DNA of 9,254 nt. Origin: DASYSA01 sp036003885 (lineage in GTDB: Bacteria > Acidobacteriota > Blastocatellia > UBA7656). The notes beneath the pieces are model-generated. The model did no database searches. It was not told where the DNA came from and was given only the letters and a program-made list of their open reading frames with translations. The translations under genes were made by a program, and so were the position numbers. The stretch is taken from positions 1-9,254 of the forward strand of contig DASYSA010000560.1 in the NCBI GenBank assembly GCA_036003885.1, given 5' to 3'. This document shows positions 1-5,435 of the stretch, piece by piece. Position 1 is the first letter of the stretch. Each line of letters starts with the position of its first letter.

Positions 1-1
1 G

Positions 2-106
2 GAAATTCGAAATTCGAAATGCGAAATGCGAATTTTCTGTTATCGAAGTCTCCGGTTCACCTTCCGCATTACAACTTCGCATTTCGAAATTCGCATTTCG
101 CAATTC
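2..106. repeat. Inverted array of 7-bp GAAATKC-type repeats
   Basis: Positions 2-36 read as five adjacent 7-mers on the + strand: GAAATTC twice, GAAATGC twice, then the variant GAATTTT. Positions 72-106 hold five 7-mers of the same family in the opposite orientation. Read on the - strand from 106 they are GAATTGC, GAAATGC, GAATTTC, GAAATGC and GAAGTTG. The two arms could pair into an imperfect hairpin around a loop of about 35 bases. The array ends 2 bp beyond the stop codon (109-111) of the leftward ATPase gene, so it could end or stabilise that transcript, though there is no classical GC stem plus T-run. It could equally be an intergenic repeat family of this genome. The left edge of the window may cut off further units. 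Confidence 0.7.
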
Positions 107-108
107 TC

Positions 109-2463
109 TTACTCTTCCCTGCTCCTGGGGCTCTTAAGGTACTTGGTCATTACCAGGCTCGCACCGTCGTCGGTAGGCTGGAACCGCACCTCATCCATCA
201 ACGCGCGAATGATTTGCAATCCGCGCCCGCGCGATCCCTTGAGCGATCCGGCCGGGGCCGTTGCACCGGAGCCGCTCTCAATCGGGCCGAAGCTCCTGCC
301 CTTGTTGGAAACAGTGATGACCAGACGGTCCTCATCTACTGCAAATCGCTGGTAGATCCTGCGATCGGGGCTGTCGCTGTGCTCAGCGGCATTGATGCAG
401 GCTTCAATCAGCGCTGTCTTGATCTGATTGATGGCTTCCTGATCGAAGTCTGCGGCCCGCGCCACCTGCTCGACCGTTCGAGCGGCAATCAGCTCCGCTT
501 CGTCTTCGATCGGGATCACCAGCTCGAATTCGCTCACGGGCCGGCGTACATCCCCCAAACCCAGCTTGATCAGATGATCCTGAAGCAGGTCAAGCTGAGA
601 ATAGGTCGAACAGTATGCCTTCGCCGAAACCAGGCGCTCACTCGCAGCGGGCGAGAAGCCCTCTTTGCTTATATACCAGTAAGCGGTTCGTGAGGCCGCA
701 GCCGCAGCCCCGCGCATCTCCCTTCCGGCGGCTCTCAGTTTCGCGTCTATTCGCGACAGCGTCTCCAGGTCGAGCGGTTCTTTCGAATTAACAACCGCGA
801 TCAGCCACAGCACCTCGTTAGCTTCGCTGTAGATCCCTCCCTCGAATCCGCTCGAGGCAAACAGCCTCCAACTCATGCCCGGTTGTTCGCCCGATCCCCC
901 CTCGTTGACCAACACTATCTGGGGAAGCCGCACCCGCTCCTTCTCTTCATCGAGGGCGCGGCGTACGTGAACCCGACTCATCCCTCGATAGGCCTTCTCA
1001 AAGGCCTGCTCGCTAAACAGACTGGCCGGCACGCTCTGAAAATCGAAGCGAGTAAGCGACTCGACCAGTTGGGCTTCAACCGCGCGGTTGTAGCGCGACA
1101 TCATCAGTCGATAGGAATGCTTGAGCTTCTCGCCAAGCAACTGGTCTCCAGCCACCGGCCTGGGCACGCCCGCCACTTCGCTTCGGTACCTCGCCCTGAT
1201 GTAGTCGGCAAGCACCGAATCACTCGACGCATTGACGAAGCCATAGTTTATCTCCAGGAGTTCGCGCGCATGCATCCCCGCAAGCACCTGCCCGACTTCA
1301 GTGGTGTATTCGCCCATGAGCTCGGTCACCGTGTCCAGCGGAACGGCGGCGTTTGCTTCGATAACCAGGCTCAGCGCTTCGAGCGCGGCCCGCCCCGTGC
1401 CGGAGTCGGGCGCAATATCTCGCAGCACCGCGCCAAGGTAATGGCAGATTCGGCCGTTCAATACTTCATCCGTGTAGGCTCTCTCGAACTCCATGAAGGT
1501 CGTAAGCGCACCCTCGACAGAGGCCGCCGCTTCAAGCAGGGCGCGGACATAGAACAGGTCGCCATTCAACTGCTGAATCATCAACTCGACAGTCGAGTCG
1601 CTCATCTCGACTCCGAGGCCCGCCGCTGTCGAATTAATCACCCTCTCGAGCGGCTCTTCGGCCATCGGCTCTATGCGAATGAGATCGAACTGGCGGAACA
1701 GTTCTTCATCCGAAGTGATCAGCTCAACCACTGGCCTCCGCAGGCCGGCGAGCGCATAACTCGGAAACTGAGGCGCGGTACTCCCCATCGATGACGCCCC
1801 GAGGCTTTCGTGCGCCGCCATGGTCCTGATGAACTCAGAGCGAAGATCCGCCCCCTGGCTGCTTCGGTCGGCGAGCAGGTGAAAATTATCCACCAGAATG
1901 AACAGCCCAAGCTGCGTGTGTGATGACGCCGCCGCAGGGGCCGACAGGGCGCACCGCAGCAATAGCGAGGCGTCGCCCGACTGCGCCGCGCGTGTGAATG
2001 AATCTACGATGGCCTGCATCCAAAGGTAATCCCCTGGTGGCGCGGCGCGGGCGATGGCGGCCAATGGCTCATCGGCCGCACCGATCAACCGCGGCTCATT
2101 TCGCCGGAACGCGATGAACTGAGCGAGAAACTGAGAGAGATAGTCGCGAGCGAATCGGTCGACGTCCAGGTAGTAGCCCTTCAGCGGATAGTAGAAGGGG
2201 GCCACGTCCTGGTGTTCGTTAAAAAGGACGTCGAAACACTTTCGCAGAAGCTCGGTCTTGCCCACGCGAGGCGCGCCCAGCACCAGGGCGTTTCGAGCGA
2301 GTCGTGGCTGCAACTCGTTCTCGGAACGTGATTCACCTGAGACTCCCTGAGGCCGCGACCGTGAAGTAGCGAGGGAGTGAAGCCGCGCTAACTCCACCTT
2401 GCGGTCGAAGAATTCATTCTCAGGAAGGCGACTCAGAACTTGTCTGGAATCGGAACTGCTCAT
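109..2463 (-). CDS. P-loop ATPase (ATPase_2/STAND-like) fused to C-terminal RsbW-type HATPase domain
   Basis: A 784-residue predicted cytoplasmic protein with no signal peptide or membrane segment. Residues about 15-330 look like an ATPase_2/STAND-type NTPase: a 'FFDRKVELARL' lead-in, Walker A GAPRVGKT (63-70) and Walker B LFILVDNF with D192. Residues about 340-430 resemble the helical or winged-helix part of such ATPases. Residues about 510-630 recall the PD-(D/E)XK-like (DUF234) tail of that family, but the expected E-x-K is replaced in 'LIAVVNSKEP', so nuclease activity is unlikely. Residues about 640-775 are an RsbW/HATPase_c_2-type domain with N-box EACINAAEHS (E687, N691) and glycine box RGRGL (745-749). 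The usual D-x-G of the G1 box reads N-K-G (720-722). The start is ATG 2463; a TTG lies directly before it and an in-frame stop nine codons further up. AGG about ten bases upstream is a weak ribosome binding site. It follows the diguanylate cyclase gene by 91 bp and is probably co-transcribed. The ATPase and HATPase calls are firm; the middle domain and any anti-sigma or partner-switching role are inference. Confidence 0.85.
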   Translation of the reverse strand: MSSSDSRQVLSRLPENEFFDRKVELARLHSLATSRSRPQGVSGESRSENELQPRLARNALVLGAPRVGKTELLRKCFDVLFNEHQDVAPFYYPLKGYYLDVDRFARDYLSQFLAQFIAFRRNEPRLIGAADEPLAAIARAAPPGDYLWMQAIVDSFTRAAQSGDASLLLRCALSAPAAASSHTQLGLFILVDNFHLLADRSSQGADLRSEFIRTMAAHESLGASSMGSTAPQFPSYALAGLRRPVVELITSDEELFRQFDLIRIEPMAEEPLERVINSTAAGLGVEMSDSTVELMIQQLNGDLFYVRALLEAAASVEGALTTFMEFERAYTDEVLNGRICHYLGAVLRDIAPDSGTGRAALEALSLVIEANAAVPLDTVTELMGEYTTEVGQVLAGMHARELLEINYGFVNASSDSVLADYIRARYRSEVAGVPRPVAGDQLLGEKLKHSYRLMMSRYNRAVEAQLVESLTRFDFQSVPASLFSEQAFEKAYRGMSRVHVRRALDEEKERVRLPQIVLVNEGGSGEQPGMSWRLFASSGFEGGIYSEANEVLWLIAVVNSKEPLDLETLSRIDAKLRAAGREMRGAAAAASRTAYWYISKEGFSPAASERLVSAKAYCSTYSQLDLLQDHLIKLGLGDVRRPVSEFELVIPIEDEAELIAARTVEQVARAADFDQEAINQIKTALIEACINAAEHSDSPDRRIYQRFAVDEDRLVITVSNKGRSFGPIESGSGATAPAGSLKGSRGRGLQIIRALMDEVRFQPTDDGASLVMTKYLKSPRSREE

Positions 2464-2552
2464 CAATAGATAACCTGTACCGTGCTGCCCTCACACTGAG
2501 CGATGATGATGTCGGTAGCTCCTTCGTGCGCACTGCCACACGTAACAACCAC
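2463..2552 (-). CDS. Possible 29-codon small ORF between the cyclase and ATPase genes
   Basis: A GTG at 2552-2550, two bases after the cyclase stop (TAG 2557-2555), opens a 29-residue frame reading VVVTCGSAHEG, then ATDIIIAQCEG, then STVQVIY. Its TGA (2465-2463) overlaps the ATPase ATG as TGATG, the arrangement of translationally coupled genes. It has two cysteines and a short hydrophobic III run. No Shine-Dalgarno precedes the GTG, so it would need re-initiation after the cyclase. The frame is also open upstream within the cyclase gene, so it may be chance or the relic of a longer product. I recognise no family. Confidence 0.2.
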   Translation of the reverse strand: MVVTCGSAHEGATDIIIAQCEGSTVQVIY

Positions 2553-2554
2553 CG

Positions 2555-4261
2555 CTAGCGGCCCGGCACCGGGTCGTCGTATATGGCGACGCAGTTGCGG
2601 CCGCAGGTCTTCGCCTGATAAAGCGCGCGGTCGGCAGATTCAATGATCGCGTGGGAGCTTTGTCGCGAGGGGCTGAACGAAGAAACACCGACGCTGATAC
2701 TCACCCGGCCCATCAACTCGTCCTGCTCTGATCTGTATTCGGCCTGGCCCACCTCACGGCGCAGCCGCTCTGCGATCTGCGCCGCATCGAAGAGACCGGT
2801 CTCGGGCAGGACGATGCAGAACTCATCTCCGGCGAAGCGGGTGGCCATATCAATGGCTCGGACGCTCGCGCGAAGCAGGTTCGCAGTCTTTATCAACACG
2901 CGGTCGGCGTTGGTGTGGCCGTAGATATCGTTGTAGCTCTTGAAGTGATCGATGTCGATGATGGCGAACGACAGAGGTGTTCCGTGGCGCTTCGATCTCT
3001 CCACTTCCTCGAACAGGCGCTCTTCCAGGTATCGGCGGTTTGGAAGTCCGGTGAGTGCGTCGGTCAACGACATGCGTTGATAGGCCTCGGCCTTGCGATG
3101 CCATTCGGTGCGGTCGATTATCAGGGCCAGATGCGGCGCCATCATATCGAGAAGCGAGAGGTCCTCACTCTCGTAGGGCGAGCCGTCGATGCGGTCCGTC
3201 AGGTTGATGACGCCAACCTTCCGAGGACCGAGTGTAATTGGATAGGAGATGAACGATCGGCCCTTGTAACCTCCCCGGCGCACGGCTGCGACTCGGGAGT
3301 CAGTATCGACGTCGCGAACCACAAGCGCCTTTCCACTGGCAAGCACGCCGCCGGCTATCCCTTCTCCGAGCTTCACACGAACGGGACCCAAAGTCTCGGA
3401 ATTGGCTCCTGTGGCGGCTTCGAGGGTCAGCTCGTCGGCCTGATCATTCACGATCATGAGCGAACTGCGCTCAGCGTTCATGATGGCGCTGAATTTGACG
3501 AGGGCCGATTGATAGACTCTTTGGGAATCGAGATTGGAAGCCACTCCCCGAAGGAAGTCAAAGAACTGTGCCATCGAGCGATTCTGGTTCTCGAGCTGGT
3601 CCGCCAGCCGGATGATCTCGAGGTGCGCATCGAGCAGGCCGGGCGCGGTCTCGGGTTCCCTGTGCGTTCGAGATTCGACACCGGGCGGCCTCTCGAAATG
3701 GTACTGCGCAGTCGAAGCGACAAGCTCTCCGGCCTCGCGAAGCTCACGTACCTCGACGAACTTTAGGTTCTTCAGACCTTCCCCGCTTCGTATCTCTTCA
3801 AGCTCGCCATAGCGGTTCAGAAATTCCGTGTACTCGGAGGCCGACGTGAATACTCGCCCCCCAAGGATCATCAGACGCTTGTCGTTGATGGCCACCGGTA
3901 TCGCAAAGCAGTGCAAGCCGGCGTGACAGCGAAACTCCATGGTTTCGCCGACGCGAACCGCACCCTCGTAGGCATTCGCACACTCTGCCGCGCACAGGCG
4001 AGCGTGCTCCGGCGAAGCACGCATTGCCTGACAGATGGAGTTGTCATTCTCTATTCGACCGATTACAGCGCAATCGCGATTGAGGGTAGAAAGCGAGATG
4101 TCGCTCTTCTCGGCGAGCGACTTTTGCAACCGCAGCCAGATCGCGAGCGAATTCCTTGATCGGGATTCGTCTTTCGGCGCTTCTGACTTGTTCAGAGTCT
4201 CATTGCTCAAGATAATCGGAACCCGGAACGGGCTCCTTACCTCCGTAAGTGATGGCCACAA
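2555..4261 (-). CDS. PocR-GAF-GGDEF diguanylate cyclase (AGDEF variant)
   Basis: Predicted cytoplasmic sensor making cyclic di-GMP from two GTP. Residues about 38-190 match the PocR ligand-binding domain: spaced cysteines C64, C77, C90, C94, C112 and C118, with the hallmark CHAGL (112-116) and a following 'AIPVAINDKRLMILGG'. Residues about 245-385 are a GAF domain. Residues about 395-563 are GGDEF: SLTDALTGLPNRR, the metal-binding D436 in IIDIDHFK, and the signature RFAGDEF (475-481). R468-A-I-D471 lies five residues before the signature, the exact geometry of an allosteric c-di-GMP inhibitory (I) site. AGDEF occurs in known active cyclases. The usual GHxxGD reads GHTNAD here. The start is uncertain: TTG 4261 has AGGAG about 14 bases upstream, and TTG 4210 would give 551 residues with all domains intact; no ATG lies upstream of the PocR domain. 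It is the first gene of the leftward pair. The ligand is unknown; known PocR domains bind small organic molecules. Confidence 0.92.
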   Translation of the reverse strand: MWPSLTEVRSPFRVPIILSNETLNKSEAPKDESRSRNSLAIWLRLQKSLAEKSDISLSTLNRDCAVIGRIENDNSICQAMRASPEHARLCAAECANAYEGAVRVGETMEFRCHAGLHCFAIPVAINDKRLMILGGRVFTSASEYTEFLNRYGELEEIRSGEGLKNLKFVEVRELREAGELVASTAQYHFERPPGVESRTHREPETAPGLLDAHLEIIRLADQLENQNRSMAQFFDFLRGVASNLDSQRVYQSALVKFSAIMNAERSSLMIVNDQADELTLEAATGANSETLGPVRVKLGEGIAGGVLASGKALVVRDVDTDSRVAAVRRGGYKGRSFISYPITLGPRKVGVINLTDRIDGSPYESEDLSLLDMMAPHLALIIDRTEWHRKAEAYQRMSLTDALTGLPNRRYLEERLFEEVERSKRHGTPLSFAIIDIDHFKSYNDIYGHTNADRVLIKTANLLRASVRAIDMATRFAGDEFCIVLPETGLFDAAQIAERLRREVGQAEYRSEQDELMGRVSISVGVSSFSPSRQSSHAIIESADRALYQAKTCGRNCVAIYDDPVPGR

Positions 4262-4418
4262 AACTATCCGCCGGTCTCCTGCCGCTTGGTACGCCGCGCA
4301 CGCCTTTGAGCAGCGTACGCGGGGAAGGTTCCCCTGTCGAGTGCTTGCCGTCGAGGCCCAGTACGCTACCAGCCGAGTGGATGACTGTCACCACTTCCTT
4401 TTCAATCGAGGGGAAAGT

Positions 4419-4442
4419 ATCATATACGCCAGTAGTTTTCAA
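4419..4442 (-). promoter_or_regulatory. Weak candidate promoter for the leftward cyclase-ATPase pair
   Basis: On the - strand, TTGAAA (4442-4437) is followed 12 bases later by TATGAT (4424-4419), a five-of-six match to TATAAT. That spacing is too short for a standard sigma70 promoter. With a 17-base spacer the -10 would be the poorer TACTTT. The A/T-rich island in otherwise GC-rich DNA about 160 bp upstream of the cyclase start is what draws attention. An alternative sigma factor is possible. Confidence 0.25.
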
Positions 4443-4591
4443 GAAGAAGTTAAGGTAGTGATTTAGGTTGCCGCCGCGGTTGGATTACACGAGACTACAT
4501 AAAGACATCGGAACTACATTTGAGGGGACGCGGCTCCGGCCTGTGTCAGGATTCACTTCGTTCAAGGGGTATTGCATGCCGTTTCTATCAA

Positions 4592-4620
4592 TTGACATAC
4601 GAGACGATGCGGCATAAAGT
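4592..4620 (+). promoter_or_regulatory. Sigma70-type promoter upstream of cheB
   Basis: A perfect -35 TTGACA (4592-4597) and the -10 TAAAGT (4615-4620, four of six matches) are separated by an optimal 17-base spacer. Transcription would begin near 4627, giving a leader of about 170 bases before the GTG at 4800. It is the best promoter match I found in the window and points at the cheB-cheR pair. Confidence 0.6.
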
Positions 4621-4786
4621 AACCACGGCCTAATGATCGGGGAGACTGCAGGCGCGAGGTTCAGTTGTTATTCCGATCCCTCGCTGCCATCGATTAGCGT
4701 CTTCTGCACAGCGCAGCTCTTAGACGGTTCTGCATTCACGTTTGGCTGCCTGAAACCACTTACTATTCTTGTTCCCGAACTGAAGC

Positions 4787-4802
4787 GAGGCTCACACGAG
4801 TG
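4787..4802 (+). promoter_or_regulatory. Ribosome binding site and GTG start of cheB
   Basis: GAGG at 4787-4790 lies nine bases before the GTG at 4800. This supports GTG as the start and gives a short 17-residue leader ahead of the conserved FDVVAMAASAGG core of the methylesterase fold. No ATG lies between this GTG and the core. Confidence 0.55.
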
Positions 4803-5435
4803 GAAGCCAGGTCAGTCGACAACGAGTCACACTTCGCAGGCGCAACCTTTGATGTGGTTGCTATGGCAGCTTCAGCAGGCGGCCTTACCGCGTTGAGCGA
4901 CGTGCTCTCGGCGCTGCCTCCGGACTTTCCAGCGACTATCGTCGTGGTGCAGCATCTTGATCCTCGTCACCGGAGTCTGATGGCTGAGATTCTCGACCGT
5001 CGCACCAAATTGAAGGTCAAGCAGGCCACCGAGGGAGAGAGTCTGGCGGCCGGCACGGTTTACATCGCCCCACCCAATCGACATATGCTTATCAATCGGG
5101 ACGCCACAGTCTCGCTGACACAGTCGGAACTCGTGCACTTCGTGCGTCCCTCCGCCGATCTGCTCTTCGAGTCGGTGGCGGCAAGCTACAAAGAGCGCGC
5201 CATTTGCGTGATCCTGACCGGCACCGGCAGCGATGGGTCAATGGGAGTGCGAGCCATTAAGAAGATGGGTGGCACCGTCGTCGCCCAGGACAAAACCACA
5301 TCCGAGTTCTTCGGTATGCCCGGCGCAGCCATCGAGACCGGAAGCGTTGACTTCGTGCTGCCGCTGGGTGAGATCGCCGCCGCTCTCGTGACCCTGGTGA
5401 TGAAGAACGAGGCCGAAGGGATTGAGGGACAATGA
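4800..5435 (+). CDS. cheB: Stand-alone CheB-type protein-glutamate methylesterase domain
   Basis: A 211-residue cytoplasmic protein equivalent to the catalytic domain of CheB, which hydrolyses glutamate methyl esters (and deamidates glutamines) on receptors. The catalytic triad is visible: S25 in AASAGG (the family usually has GxSxGG), H52 in VVQHLDPRH, and D145 in the TGTGSDGSMG loop. Other family blocks are GTVYIAPPNRHM (85-96), PSADLLFES (117-125) and FGMPGAAIETG (171-181). The N-terminal receiver domain of classical CheB is absent, so it would not be controlled by CheA phosphorylation in the usual way. It overlaps the CheR gene by 4 bp (ATGA), implying translational coupling. No cheA, cheW or receptor gene is in the window, which favours a sensory role outside classical chemotaxis. 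The domain call is firm; the substrate is unknown. Confidence 0.93.
   Translation: MEARSVDNESHFAGATFDVVAMAASAGGLTALSDVLSALPPDFPATIVVVQHLDPRHRSLMAEILDRRTKLKVKQATEGESLAAGTVYIAPPNRHMLINRDATVSLTQSELVHFVRPSADLLFESVAASYKERAICVILTGTGSDGSMGVRAIKKMGGTVVAQDKTTSEFFGMPGAAIETGSVDFVLPLGEIAAALVTLVMKNEAEGIEGQ

Larger units (their letters stand above)
4262..4799. other. Divergent intergenic regulatory region
   Basis: This 538-bp stretch separates the leftward cyclase from the rightward cheB and holds no convincing gene. The frames open across it (for example 4442-4200 on the - strand and 4633-4896 on the + strand) lack recognisable domains, and the second overlaps cheB out of frame. It contains a strong + strand promoter at 4592-4620 and a weaker - strand candidate near 4419-4442. 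The roughly 170-base cheB leader contains the inverted pair GATCGG (4635-4640) and CCGATC (4673-4678). The roughly 150-base cyclase leader is GC-rich, with short self-complementary stretches such as GCGTACGC, but it fits no riboswitch consensus I recognise. Confidence 0.6.

Noticed and set aside
883..1794. 303-codon open frame on the + strand
   Set aside because: Antisense to the ATPase-HATPase gene, with low-complexity Arg/His-rich composition and no domain.
4262..4390. GEMM (c-di-GMP) riboswitch upstream of the cyclase
   Set aside because: Fragments such as ACAGGGGAACC on the - strand look loosely similar, but the conserved GEMM core and receptor helix are not present in order.
4633..4896. 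87-codon + strand frame just after the cheB promoter
   Set aside because: It overlaps cheB out of frame by about 97 bases, has no Shine-Dalgarno sequence and no recognisable domain.
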